64,000 nt of DNA from Bombus terrestris (taxonomy: Eukaryota; Arthropoda; Insecta; Hymenoptera; Apidae), in the NCBI RefSeq assembly GCF_910591885.1, contig NC_063270.1, positions 2,046,001 to 2,110,000 of the forward strand, given 5' to 3'. Made by a program: the position numbers and the translations under genes. The stretch's first letter is position 1. Every line of letters starts with the position of its first letter. Below, piece by piece: positions 39,452-52,892 of this stretch. The notes below the pieces were generated by a model. That model was given only the letters and a program-made list of their open reading frames with translations. It searched no databases and was not told the DNA's origin.

Positions 39452-41451
39452 CCATGCTGTGTGTCAACGTTCATCGATAATATTTGCTTCGTTAAATATC
39501 GTAACGTCGATCGATCGTTGTTACATCAATGATCGTTCAATTTTCAAACTCGAGGCTTGATTTCGGTATGAGCTGCGTCCGTAGTATTGTTGTTAGATCC
39601 AACGGAACACGAACGAGGCGCTGCTATTAGTGTTTACCTTGTAATGATTTGTCCATTCATCTATAAATATTCATCTGGATTATTGTTCACCAATTCGATC
39701 AAACTTTAATTGATTAAAAGGATAAAGCTCTTTCCGATATAATAATGCTCGTTGTTTCGTTCATCGGCATCGTGTAATCTCTAAACATTTGGCTGATTTT
39801 GAGATATCACTTTTGATATAAAAATGAAATGAAGTTGTATAAATGTATTACGAAAACGTACGTCTTACACGAAGAAGTATATACATATTTATTTTATGCT
39901 GTCGACTGACAGAAGCGATTTCGCGTTCGTGGCACGTTAGGATATGTATTCATTACTTTCCTCAAGATCGAGCTTCGACCGTAGAATGAGAAGATCACGC
40001 CTTAATATTTCAGGGAAATATTACGAAATTGACCCTTGTTAATTCAAAGACTGACAATTAAAGAGACTCCAATGATACTTGATTTATTAATTACAACGCA
40101 GTTGATATACTTGAGCAGTGCATAATTAAAAGAGAAAAATGGTACGATCGTGAAAACAGAATGAATTACATAAGAGATCTATTGATCGGATAGCTGAAAA
40201 CACGATGCTTAATCCACTAAGTACTAGTTGTCTATTTATAGGCGAAGACAAACTTTATATTTTCGGAGATATTACGATGCTCTCGTTCTATGAGTTTTAT
40301 AATTAGTGGTACGTGTCACAGTTACAATGTCTTATGAGCAGGTATTTCTCAAAGTGTGATATCACGACGAAACGTAGTCAGCACTCAACCATCGACGTCA
40401 ATGACAAACGTTGTCTGTTGATTTTAATAATCGATAGATATCATTGGTTTTACAGGCGCTTTTTTCATACAATTACGTTGTAAGAACCTGTCATTCTACG
40501 TTTAGAAGACAGATAATGTCTAATTTATAAAATTTTATAGAAAATATATTTCTATAAGGAGATGCAAGGTATAACTTTCAATATAAATGAAAATAGGAAA
40601 ACTGTGGTAGAATGAAATTTATGTTTACTTTGATAAGTATTGTCATTTGCCACTATAAAATGAAAAATGTCTAATTGTGAAAATAATTAGGGCACTTATA
40701 CTTTTAATCATTCGAGGGAATATAGTACGTGTAATCTTAAAATTTTCTCTACATCTTGATATTTGGAAGATATTATTCAACGTTCCCTTGATGCGAACTT
40801 CTTCGTAGACAGCTTTGTAGTAAGATTGAAAACGACCAACAGAAAAGGGCAGCTCTATGTTTTCTCTGTAAAGGAAAGGTTTTAGAACGCAAAACATTTC
40901 AACACCGATTTTTCTTTTCTTTGAAGGCAAATGACTTTTATTTGCAGAAAAAAAAAAAATATTAAACATTTAACGTTTTTAACTGACATTCTAGCTCATT
41001 GGGTGACGTCATACAGTCTTTGACGTAAATGCTTCGCCGTTGGTGATCGAAGAGAAGCTGGCAACACCTCGACCACTTGAGACGAGTTCGATTTTTTAAA
41101 CGTTCATCCCCGCGTTCATCCTCGAGCGAGTCAAATATAGATCTTTAAATTCGATAATAGGATGATCTTGTTCCGATAATCGCTTCCTCTTATCGGGAAA
41201 CCTTCGCCAAAAGAAAAAGTGTTTAACAGCATGCCGAAGAAACGACAAAGTTGCTATCTTTGGAATATTAAAATAGATTTTTAGTTTCATTATATAAATA
41301 CACGATTAATATTCAATTCTCAATTCTGCTCAAAGAAGGCATTCAACCATAGAAATATGACATTTTTATACTTTACAATTAACGAAGTTGATCAATGTTG
41401 CTTCCTAATAGCTCGTATATGAGAATGAGCTTGAAAGTTTGAGATAATACT
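39452..41451. other. Intergenic DNA before LTR copy B
   Basis: AT-rich DNA without a supported gene. A short frame near 41008-41096 (FDVNASPLVIEEKLATPRP) is closed by a nearby stop and has no donor that would make it an exon. Confidence 0.4.
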
Positions 41452-41903
41452 TGTTGAGGTTGACTGATAGAGGAACGAGTGGATGAATTTGTAATAGAAA
41501 AATATATTGAAATAAGTATAGGTATAAGTATAAGTATAGGTATAGATATACGTACAGATATAGTGTATGCTGATCCAGATCCCCACTCTTACAGTGTTAC
41601 AATACAATAAAAGAAGCTACAATAGCATATATTTATAGCAAAAAGGACATTACCAAAAAGGTAACCTTGTAGCTCTGACTGAAGGCTACAAGAAACAGCA
41701 ACAGAAATCTATTTATAGCTCTTTTGTTTCTAGACCTTGTAAGCCAAAATAAAATTTATATTCAAGGGCACAATAATATGGACCTCTGCTTATTTCGAAT
41801 TTTTTGTTTCACTAAATTCTATTCTCTTTGTAACAGCGATCTCCAGGTCACGGATATACAAAAGAAAAAGTGTAAACTTTTTCTTGAAGTAATTACTTCA
41901 ACA
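41452..41903 (+). mobile_element. Solo LTR-like element, copy B
   Basis: A 452-base unit, TGTTGAGGTTGACTG to AATTACTTCAACA, is the closest relative of copy A and has an expanded ggtata/agtata run near its left end. The immediate flanks (atact and acagt) do not form a clean 5-bp duplication, so the flank is mutated or rearranged. No internal retrotransposon sequence adjoins it. Confidence 0.7.
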
Positions 41904-42189
41904 ACAGTCCTCATAATACTTCTTAGCTAAGAGAATTCAGATTTCAAGAATAATTTGCGTCGGATAACGTTTCTCTTTTCCATGGTAAGAAATTTTCCCG
42001 AAAATCAGAACTAAGATTACACCCACTCTTAAAATTTTATCATACTCATAAACTGAAATTTAAGGATAATACTTTACAAACTATTCCATTGTATTTTCCA
42101 ATGATACAAAATCACCTACCGAAGAAAGCTGTATCGTGTGCTTCTGAAACGTTACACATATCCTTTAATCAATCGTCCAAGCTGCCTTA

Positions 42190-42474
42190 ATCATGTATCA
42201 TCGAGTATCGTGCAAGATTTCCAATTCATGCTCGTCGACTCAATTTGTTAGAAGTGGCGAGCGAGTTACACGAATGGAACGGTCTCGAAGGAATAGAAAA
42301 AATGAATCTGAAAGTGGTGGCAATAGACGGCGAGACACTTTTCACTGGTGGAAATGCCGCAGACATGATCCTGCTGTCGGGGGACGGAGAGGGGCGGTTC
42401 GTGGTAACGAACCATCGAGAGCAGCTTCTTTTTACCTCGACAATCAGGTCATTGGGCCTGCAACACCACTGGGA
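42190..42474 (+). CDS. Possible orphan coding exon, product unknown
   Basis: A plus-strand frame open from just after a TAA at about 42188 to a TGA at 42476 has markedly higher GC than its flanks. Its reading looks protein-like: LLEVASELHEWNGLEGIEKM, then NLKVVAIDGETLFTGG, then DMILLSGDGEGRFVV. A possible donor (ATCAG|GTCATT) lies at 42447. I do not recognise the family and see no upstream exon with confidence. The overlapping frames on both strands are Arg/Ser-rich and look like shadows. It could also be a decayed gene fragment. Confidence 0.35.
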
Positions 42475-42895
42475 ATAGCAGAATGCCGTGAACCACTCGA
42501 ATCGCTCCTTCAGCAATCCATTTCTCGGCTCTTTCCTTTCTAACGACAGCCAGCTGCAGTATCGACGTCAGTACTACGAAAAATGACGTCACCAGACGCA
42601 TCGAAATATATATCTGATTTTGGCATGTGTCATGTATGTTTGTCATCGTATTGCCGTGAACCTAACAATATCGATCAATATCGGTTTTATTCTAGCGAAA
42701 TAAGGAAGTTTTCCAAGATATACAAAAAGAAAGTATCTCTTTGGGAATACTTGTACATCTGGTTGCTATTTAATTGGTTATTTATATTTTTTAATCAGTA
42801 ATTAGGATGATTATACATTTATGGGGAATTCGAAAGTGCGGTGTATTTCATTGCTCTTTACCAATCATATATAAATCATACTTATCAATACCATA

Positions 42896-43113
42896 TGTTG
42901 AGGTTATTGGATGTATAAAGAGAGAAAACGCGTGGATAAAGTGTAAGGTACAAAATACATATATATAATTTAATAGAGAAGTGTAATAATAAGTAGAAAT
43001 ACAATTTGAGCTGGTCCAGATCCGCACGTTAGCAGTGTTACCTTATAACTAAAAAAAACGAAGCCAAAAAAACCAGATGTGGAGTTTTCATAGAAGTGGT
43101 GACCACTTCAACA
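42896..43113 (+). mobile_element. Solo LTR-like element, copy D (internally deleted)
   Basis: A 218-base unit begins TGTTGAGGTT and ends CACTTCAACA. It is flanked by CCATA at 42891-42895 and 43114-43118, a perfect 5-bp target duplication. It shares gctggtccagatccgcac and the right end with copies A and B but lacks the middle. Its own duplication shows it inserted independently of copy B, 1 kb away. Confidence 0.7.
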
Positions 43114-43609
43114 CCATAGAATGAAAAGTAAAAAAAAAAAAAAAAACGATGATGTTATTAACATTATTCTGTGAAATTCACTTTAGAATTTACTATTTCT
43201 ACATTGTACAACCACCTTTTTATCATAAATGAGATGATTGGAAAAGATTACAAATAAAACCTTGTTTTATCGTTGGCCCTCAATGTTAAATGTTAATGAA
43301 ACACTACCACACAACCGGAAACAAAGCAAAATATTTCCAACAAATAAAATTTATTTTTTTGAGGCTGCTAACTCTAATGGCCGAATATTTTTTAATTTTC
43401 GAATATAAAAGACACGACTAAAGCAAATCTTATAATCAATATCACATCATCAAATGATAATCAAATCAATTTCAGCGTTTCTCTTTGGAGGAAGAATGCA
43501 AACTCATCTTTAAAGACAATGGTACCGATTTCAAGAGATATTTATCATACTACCCAAATGTAGAAGCAACATTGAATTTTTTATTTTTCTTGATAATTTT
43601 CATTCTTAG

Positions 43610-43772
43610 AGGAATCCAGACGTAGCAACGTCTGCGCCAATGTGTTGCCATATCGCATACAGCACTCAACAATTAGAAAGGCATTGTGGAAACGCGTCTT
43701 TCAAAGAGGCTGGTCGATACTACGACTTAGAATCAGTGAAGGGAAAAGGAATTCGTTCTTATCATTTTCAAG
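43610..43772 (+). CDS. Possible internal coding exon, product unknown
   Basis: An acceptor (ttttcattcttag) at 43609 and a donor (CAAG|GTAATG) at 43772 enclose 163 bases. One frame reads RNPDVATSAPMCCHIAYSTQ and continues to KGKGIRSYHFQ. A second frame is also free of stops. The phase does not join the possible exon at 42190 through its donor at 42447. No family is recognised. Confidence 0.25.
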
Positions 43773-46700
43773 GTAATGTCACGAGGTCAAGGTAGAAGTA
43801 AATATACTCGCCCTGACTAAGTATTATTCATTAATTATACGACGATACTAAATTTCTACATTTCTTCGCGATTTCATGTTTTATACACATTCTTTGATCA
43901 AATTTCTCTTAAAGCGTTTAATTTTGGATGTTCACAATCTGTTTGTAATCTTTAATTAATAATTTCAAGGCATTTATAAAAAGATCAATGATCTTATGAT
44001 TTGCAGCCCCTCGTAAAATTTCTTTCTTCCTTTATCTTTTTAGCTATTTCGTATTCCTAAAATGAAAGAAAAGTTTTATACACAAAGAAATACGAACAAT
44101 TCTTCGTACGTTGTTGAAAACACGTATAACGCTTTATTACACCAAAATTAAATAATTAATTTTTAAAGATGCACGTTACACATTACCCTATTAAATGTAT
44201 GTATACGTAAATCAAGAAAATTCGATCGGCAGGAATTTTCGTAAACATTATCGTAACATGAATTACGATTCCAAGTAGACGAAGAGTATTAAAATTTCTG
44301 AGGAAACTTATGTCGTTAATTGTGGTGGTATATACTAATGAGGGCGAACACAGCTTCTCCCTCGCGTGTCACGTGGTAAAGAAGTGTCATTTTAAGGTAG
44401 AACATTGATCTTGATTATCCTCATCATTTGTTTAATGAGAATAGTTATATGTAATGGTTATTTGACTATAAGCCGAGAAACAAGAACGATTTAATACTTC
44501 GAATGAAAAACATTTCCGGAAATACGGAGATGTATCGTTGATGAATAAGTGTATTTTATATCGGTGGTTCCAATTATTTCCAATATGCATATTAAATTCT
44601 CTACTTTAAGTAACAGTCTTTCGATAGAAATAATATCTCCCTCCTCCCTTATTTTAAAACTATTATATTTCAAACGTTTCATATAAAAGGCAGAATAGAT
44701 GCACTTTTTGAATGTTGTGTAGGAAAAATAACGACCTTGTTCTTAAAAAGGTGAACATAAAGTGATGACTTCGGGATAAGGACAACGACGAGCGTGCTTT
44801 AGGCTATTGATAACAATGCAAAGTTTCTGGGAATCATTGATAACGATCGGGGCCACTTTTGATGTCGAGCCACCCCTGCAGAGAAGTGCATTTCTATACT
44901 GAGATATACCGCAGGTGGCTCTATCTCCTCTATCGCCTATCTCTTTCTCGTCACTTAATATTTCCCGCTTCCTATTTTATCTTTTACATAAGAGGATCCT
45001 AAAAGGTAATACTCTATTGTTAATACTTCAGGCTTCCAATAAATTTCTAAATCCCATTGTTAACGACCAATAGAGACATCGTTATGAAAATATATTCCAC
45101 AGCAGGTGTCGAAAAGACCACGCACTTATATATATGATATATATGTTAGTGTCCATAAGTCTGTAATACTTTTTAGCAAGTTAATTATTTAACTTCCTTC
45201 CAAAGTTGAATTTTAGCATTTTCTTAAACTACGGATTTCCTCAGTTGTATTATTTTCCATCTGAATCCCTCAATTATTAAACTCATTAAGCCTGTGTATT
45301 ATAGAAAATATATTATACTTCGAATATTCTATATGATAAGTCTGATTTAGGGAAGTTTATATTTAAAGTTCGTAAGTGTCCGGTGACTATAGACGGGATT
45401 GTATACATAATTTCGGGAAAGTGAGTGAACATATGTACGTGTGCGCGCGCGAGAGTGCTCATGCGTGTCTATATATCTTCTCGAAGAGCGGCCACTTCAC
45501 GATGCACGAGCGACGCGAACACGTAGCATTCTATTCGCGGCACAATTTTCGAGGATCGATATATCGAGCGGCATGTCCCGTTGGTCGACGACAATGTCTT
45601 CAAATAGCACGGTAGTTAACGTCTCTGAGAGTCACCCTTAAGAAGGGTGGCGAGAGCGAGAGGAGAGATTGCAGGACCCATTCCTTTCCTTTCCACCTCG
45701 ATTCTTCTGCTTTCTCTTCCTCTCGTCAACGGTGACGCGTTTCCTCTCCAGTCTTCTCTTCTTCTTCCTGTTTTCATCGTAATTTCGATTGGTCTTTCAA
45801 TTTTTCATTGGGTTCGTTTCGTCGATTATCAGATCTTTGATTTTTTGATGATCGCGTAGCAGTTGTTTTGGAGTGTTTGAAGTATCAATTATGGAAATCT
45901 GTCATTTTCTAATTACTTTGAAATTAAGGATGCATGTATGCATCAAGCAAAATTCACGATCCTGGCCTTTGAACGAAGTCTGTAATTACTTTTTTATTTT
46001 AAAGAAAAATATGTGTCGTAGTTAAATCTTCTTTGAAATTCGAAGATTGAGTATCTCGATACTTTTATAATATTTCTAATATATTTGGTTAGTTTCGTTA
46101 ATATTTTGTATATGAAATTTCAAAATATCAAATAAAAATTATTTTTCGTTAATTACATTAAACGTCTTCTTCCTTTCTTCTTCTTAGAGATCTTATCAGA
46201 AAACGTAAGAAAACGAAAGGTGGTTTTGGCTTGTACACGTCCTTAGGTTGCAACCACATCAAAGAAAGCTGTCCCTTCATATTCTGTTCTTCGCCACTCG
46301 TTACGCGCTTCTCCGTGGAGTATTCTAAACCTAGCGAATAGACACGCTTTCATCGTGCGGAATGAATTCTGCTAATGAATCTCCGGCAATGAAAAACAAT
46401 TTAACCGTTCCACTGACACCTCTGTCGTGTTGCTTTTAAGTATGATGTTCTTGTGAACAGAGAATAGAATAGAATAGAAAGTGAGCATGAGAAATTAATT
46501 TATGCTATTCTATCAACGGCTTAATAATTTCTGTAAACAACATTAAATCCCAAGTGCGCTTTAAAATTCCAGGAAACAAGTCTGCTGAGAAGAAAAATAC
46601 GTAATGACATCATGATGTAACGACGCGACGCGGGTGAACGAAACATATGCGAATTCCGCATGGTCCCTTATTCATCGATGCGTTATTCTTACCTCGTAGT

Positions 46701-47482
46701 ATTCATCGTGGCAATTAGCATGCGGCGGTGGAGTGTGTTGCGAGTTGTGCCCGATTACGGCACCTATCTAAAGCGGAGGATGTCACGGACATGCCGCATT
46801 GGGGTAAATTCGTGTCGTTGGAACCATCTCGTAACGCTTTAGGGACCCACCGGGGATTACCACCACTTCTTTCAACACGTCGGTCCTCGCGCGGTACTCT
46901 CTCTTTCTCAACCCTTTCCAACCCCTGTCTTCGTTTTCTGTACACGTCACCAAGCTCGCGAGAGAGAGTTACCCCTTCTTTCTCCTTTCTTCATCCCTCT
47001 GTATCGAGTTAAGAGGAAGAAACGGCGGGGTGGCGGCGAGGTATATTGGGATGTACCTCCGGTGGTACTTGCTGGTCCACCACCTCCATCGCTACCACCA
47101 CCGCGCTACCATCGAGCATCCACCTCCACCTCTGCCTCTCTACGAAGCAACGATGAGGATTCTGCAGCTTCGGCAAAGTCGTTTGAAGAAGTCAGTCGAC
47201 GGTTGTACGTCCTCGCGATTCGGGGAATAGCGGTCGGGGGAAGAGAGAAGAAAGAAGCAAAGGAATCGCAGTCACTGTCACCAACTGAGAACCGCCTTAT
47301 CTTCTAGCCAAGGGCTGCCGCAAACAACGTTCTTTTCTCCTTTCTCTTCCGTCTCGCCTTCTTCCTCGTCGTTCGTCTGTCGTCTTCCCTGTCCGGAACG
47401 CTTTTTCGCTGTTCTCCGCTTCGCTGTTGGTTCGTTCCGCTTCTGCCACGAGGAAGATGCGTTGAGAGCTGATCGACGAAGA
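43773..47482. other. Gene-poor DNA and probable 5' region of the histamine channel gene
   Basis: Mostly AT-rich. Two GC-rich, CpG-rich islands stand out: 45430-45780 (cgcgcgcgagagtgctc; cggccacttcacgatgcacgag) and 46610-47480. The second ends at the channel's start codon and probably holds its promoter and 5' untranslated region. The first could be an alternative upstream promoter. An (AATAG)n run lies near 46463. Confidence 0.4.
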
Positions 47483-50400
47483 ATGTCGATGGACGAGACG
47501 CATGGAGGCAGCATGGTTTCCGCAATCCTTTCCTCGATCGTGCTTCTTCTCCTGCTCGGACGCACCGCAGACGCTCAGTAAGATTCTTCTCCGTAGATGG
47601 CCTCTTCCTCTTCCTCTTCCTCTTTTCAATCGACATTGCCGGCCATCTTAAGCTCTTCCGCAAGGCCAGTCCTCTCCTTCGGTTTATATCTTCGTACCAA
47701 CATTCTCGGGAATTCCAACATCTTAACGACATATCTCGTTGAAGGGACTTAATTGTAGAATTTTCTTGTTTTACGAGTAATTTATTCATAAAAAATAATT
47801 GTCGGTAAGAAATGTTCCCCACGAATGTAGGATTCTCTGATGCAAAGATATTGCAATAACTATATCGAATACCGTTGTTTTTGTAGTTATATTTTTTGTC
47901 TTAGAGTTTGTTGGTTTTTTAAGTAGAATTTTTTGTTATTTCCTTGAGTAAAATTTTACTTCTAAAACGGTTTCATTGGATAGACAATCTGGAACAAAAT
48001 TGTAATACTTTTTGTTTACTACCAAAATATCAATTTTTTCATATTCAGAATAATATTCAGGAAATTGTAACATATAGATATTTTTTGATTACTTCTAATG
48101 AATTTCCCTTTAGTTATATCATGTTTTCAATTATTCATTTTCCAATGAAAAAACAGCAATAATACGTACGTAAAAATGATTAATGCATGCATCTAAACGT
48201 TTTCTCAAATTTGAATAAAATATTATATTTAGTTGGTATATGAAATCTTCAGAACACCGCAAGCAGAGGATTCCAAACTCGACGAAATCACCATGAAGAA
48301 TTTGAAATACTTTCGAAGAAATTCGGAAGTAAAAGTTTAAAGTATTAAAGAAAATTGCAGTGAAGTCGATAAAGCGCAGTGTGTATCGTGTAATAAAACT
48401 GTTGCTCATGTCAAAACAATTTGATAATACCTACGATAATTCCAAGTAGTTGTGCAAATATGTGTATGATATTAAGTGTGGCAAAGCAACGTGTTAAAAA
48501 CAGTAAAAAGATGGTCAACGATGCAAAATAAACGAACGCGAGAGAGTGTGGAGAAGCAGTTCTGAGCTTTTATGAATTTCAGTCGTAATTTTTTGCTTCG
48601 TGTGTTTCGTACACAGTGTGTTAAGAAACATTGAAACATACAGTGAAATCTCATTTTTCTCTCGCGACGGTAGAAAACTGCAAGTTAGAAAAGAGTGAAA
48701 CGCTAGAGTGAAACAAATTTCTGGAAGTGAATCTGAGAAAAATTTTGCGCAAATTACCTCTATGTTTTAATCGTTTAAGATTTTGTTTCGTTATAAAATT
48801 TTGGTGCTAACAAGATATGATAATAATTCTGATTTATGGATTATTATTAACACAAAATATTTATGTGGAAATTTATACATAGATTATATGGTTCGATTAA
48901 CAAAATGTCTGAACTTGTTTGAAATTGCAACCCGAAATTTCAGGAGGAGTTTGGAGTTCTTCGATCTGCTGCCGGAGGATCCTAAACTGTACGATAAAAT
49001 GCGACCGCCAAAGAAAGATGGACAGGCGACTATCGTTTATTTCCATGTTACTGTTATGGGTCTTGATTCCATAGATGAAAATTCAATGGTAAGGTGGAAT
49101 TTTTAAATTAAAAGGCTTTTTTAAATTCACTAGCCATTACATCGTTCTTAAACTGCTTATGGCCTTAACGTGGATATGACCTCAAGTTCAAAGAGATTCT
49201 CCTAACTTCCGTGTTAATTTTTACATCGCTGAAATGATTTCGAAATGTTTACTTTAATCATAAATTCTGTTATATTCTGTTTCACAAAAGAAATTAGAGT
49301 ACTTAAGCTTTAATGGGTAATTGATATTAAACTTTGATATGTCGATTTTTGTGATTTACTTTTGCAGACCTACGCAGCTGATATATTCTTCGCTCAAACT
49401 TGGAAAGATAACAGACTACGGTTGCCAGAAAATATGACATCTGAATACAGGTATGTGATTTAATTTAAAAAATGTTGTTTTCTTAGTCGAAAATTCCAAT
49501 TAAAGGAAAATATTTTTAGGCATGGTATTCTTTATACTATTTCTTTTTGTTTTATAAATATACCTGAAAAATTATCAAATGTATCGTTCAAGATTGCTGG
49601 AAGTCGATTGGTTGAAGAATATGTGGCGACCGGATTCGTTCTTCAAGAATGCCAAATCGGTGACTTTTCAAACGATGACTATACCGAATCATTACTTATG
49701 GTTGTACAAAGACAAGACTATTTTATACATGGTGAAGTAAGAAAAGAAAGCTCCAAAATTCTCAATACTATTGTCGATCATTTTTATTCTACTTTTACAG
49801 TGGTAGTAATAAGTAGTATAGTTTGTTTTAGCTCCTGATTAGAAAGCTTTTATTTCTCACCTCTGTCTCTCCTTTTTCTTCGTTAAAGAAACAAAATTTT
49901 GTACGATGTTTCAGATTAACGCTGAAGTTATCCTGTGCCATGAACTTCCTGATCTATCCTCACGATACGCAAGAGTGTAAATTACAAATGGAAAGCTGTG
50001 AGTGACGCTTTCCCTCTATATCAACTTCTAAATCCTTCACTTTATATTTTATCTGTAGTAAAATAGAATGTTAGCGCAACTTCCTCATATATCTTCCATC
50101 GTTACCATACACTTTATTTTATCCCCACTTCACAACGATTCATCTGCATCATCTACGCTCTAATCTTACCATTTAATTCATTACAGTTTCTTCCATGCAC
50201 AATTTTCAGGAATTTTTACGATTTCCTTCTATTATTATCACACAGTCTACTTTATCTCCACTTTTCGATAATACATTTTTATCTGCGTTCCAATTTTCCA
50301 TCCAATTCCCAACGATTCCTTGAAACATAGTCACGTCTTTGAAGTATCAAAGATGGAAAACGATCGATAGATATCGATAGAAAATGCGGTGTCGCTGATA

Positions 50401-52892
50401 TAGTGTAAAAAAGTCCTCGAAAGAGGTCCAATATTAGCGACAATCGAGTTGAGTCAAAGGAGATCGGACAATCGTGTTTCATTTCGGAACGGTACCGTAG
50501 ACCTGCATGAATATTCCTTTAATTTTACGGAGTGAATGCCGTGTCATTTCACAAGGACAAAACAACTCGGTCAACAGTATCGCACACGACGGATGAAATG
50601 ATCTTCCAATGGGATCCTGACGTGCCACTCGTCGTCGATGAAAACATTGAGCTGCCACAGCTGCAACTGGTTAAGAATTACACGGCCGATTGCACGCAAG
50701 TCTACTCTACTGGTAAGTGACGCTCCGCGTCGACGTCGTTTTTAGCCATGGAAGAAAGAACGCTCTTTTTCTTCCTAATTAACTGTTTTAAATCGAAATC
50801 GAAGAGGAACGTCAACCAAGAATCAGTTTCGCTTGAAAGTGACTTTCGCGTGAATGGTGTTGTTCGTGGATAAATGTTGATGTCTGACGTGTCTTCGCGT
50901 TATTAAGTTAAGAAAGGTTCAGAGTCGAGCGTACATGAATTAATAGAATTAATTGAAACTTTTTAATGTTCAGGTAACTTCACTTGCCTCGAGGTAGTGT
51001 TCGTCTTGAAACGTAGACTTGGCTATTACTTGTTTCATACTTACGTTCCTACCTGTCTAATTGTTATCATGTCGGTAAGTCCGAGGTTGAAATACGGATA
51101 ATAAAAGATGTCTTATTTTTCTGTTATCATAGAACACACTATGCTTTTAAAATTGCTAACATCCTAGATATTTTTTCTGTAATGATTAATCTGATTTTTA
51201 TTCCATTTCTACAATCCTGCAATCTTACTTTGTCGTATTTAAATATAGACTAATCGATCTTTTTCTTAGAGATATAATCTCTTTCTTCATATTTCAAACT
51301 TTTGATCCGATCTTAATCATACTTCATTTAACTTCTAACTCTTACGAAGACAATTTATCAGCCATTCATTTTAATACTTTTCCTATTAATTTTGTAACAT
51401 TTATAACGTTACCTTTATTTCGAAATCAGTTACTTATATCTTGTGTAGTGGGTTTCCTTTTGGATAAAACCGGAAGCGGCGCCAGCCAGGGTAACGCTAG
51501 GTGTAACTTCCTTGCTGACCCTTTCGACGCAACACGCGAAGAGTCAAGCTTCTTTGCCTCCTGTTTCGTACCTAAAGGCCGTGGATGCGTTCATGTCGGT
51601 TTGCACGGTCTTCGTGTTCATGGCGTTGATGGAGTATTGTTTGGTCAACATCGTCCTCGGCGACTCGGATACGCCTCCGAAACCGGCGTCTCCGCCTCAG
51701 CCGCCATCTTCCAGCGGCACCGATGCCGCAAAGCTTGATAAAATTTTCGACATCGCTACTAAGGTAACGCCTGGATGAACATCTAAATGACTCAGACAGC
51801 TTCTGTGCCTCGGAGAAGGACGATAAAAGTTCGTTTCTGAAAATTGCGTAGAAAATATGATTGGCTTAAAGAAAGTTGATTTATCCAAATTTATAACGTT
51901 TTACGTCCTTCGCATCGTCTTTTACGACGAATGTTGATACCTTTTTATCGTGTCTTAAATAACATCCCAAACAGATAGTTGCCGGATATTTTTAAAGATA
52001 ATTCTAACGTAAGTAGTTTTACAATTATTCGAAGAAGCTTGTTACTTTGCAAAAACTTTGAAATTAAATAAACTTTGATTCAAATCGGTAGCTAAAACAC
52101 GGTCATCTTCTTTAAGAATCATAAAATGTAGACGTAATGATATTTTTTACTTGATCGTACTTTTACGAAAGAGACATTTGAGCAATTTTATGTTAACATC
52201 TGCAACTTTGAAAAAGAAGTACGTAAGATCGTCAATCACGTGGTAATTCAGGTGATCGATTCTGAAGTCTGAAAATCGAGAATCGATTTTCAACGTCCTG
52301 AGCTACCGATCTTTTTCCGTCAATCTTCAATGATTTAAGTAATTACTCTTTCTTCTATGGTCTTGTCTATCTCTGATGTTGCTCTTTGCCCGTCCGTTTG
52401 GGAAATGAGCGTCTCTCAAAATGTCTGTTCGCAAAACGAAGAAAGTCGTGCTGTCCGTGAAACAGAGAAAGTCCCTATCATCCTTGAACTCCAGGGAGTT
52501 TACAAGTATATCGAAGTTAACTTGGCCCAAAATCTATCGGCGCGGTGAAGAAGAGAAAGAAGAGAAAGAAATTAGAAGGTTCTTCGATAGAAGGTACGAA
52601 AATTATTTCACCGCGTTATCGACCACGCGTTCATCTCTCCGCGGCTCCGAGGCACAGAAGCGTTGTCTGCACAGCGGCAGTTCAAGTTGCGATCGTTATC
52701 ACGCAGGAGAACGCAATATTGTTATCCGGCCGATCACAGAAATCGACAACCGGTCCACCGCCAGGCCCTACACCTGCCCAAAGGGCGCGAATGCGTGCCC
52801 TCAACATCGATCGAGTCTCGCGTGTCTTCTTCCCTTTCTTATTCGCCGTATTAAATGTAACTTACTGGATAATGTTCGCCGAGTACATTTAA
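47483..52892 (+). CDS. HisCl1: Histamine-gated chloride channel subunit, HisCl1-like, complete, 9 exons
   Basis: Cys-loop receptor that opens a chloride pore on binding histamine; in insects it serves photoreceptor transmission and arousal. Exons: 47483-47577, 48944-49088, 49368-49450, 49593-49736, 49915-49997, 50578-50712, 50974-51074, 51449-51763 and 52707-52892. Phases agree and the product is 428 residues, near the usual length. A signal peptide (MVSAILSSIVLLLLLG) is followed by FFDLLPEDPKLYDKMRPPKK, the Cys loop (C-AMNFLIYPHDTQE-C), a second Cys pair (DCTQVYSTGNFTC), TM1, TM2 with the anion-selective PAR motif (EAAPARVTLGVTSLLTLSTQ), TM3, a short Pro-rich loop and a TM4 ending VLNVTYWIMFAEYI. 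That C-terminus fits HisCl1 better than ort. Three in-frame ATGs (47483, 47489, 47513) could start it. The last acceptor (acgcag, 52706) is the best fit, but 52734 is an in-frame alternative. Confidence 0.93.

Noticed and set aside
47297..47822. Three overlapping minus-strand Arg/Glu-rich frames at the HisCl1 start
   Set aside because: They oppose the channel's GC-rich leader and signal-peptide exon and have low-complexity RKRKR/EEGE composition. They are shadows.
52421..52706. Longer version of the last HisCl1 exon with a poly-basic stretch (KKRKKRKK)
   Set aside because: The frame reaches back to about 52515, but the poly-basic, Arg-rich part does not resemble the M3-M4 loop. The acceptor at 52706 gives a natural continuation; RNA data could still show otherwise.
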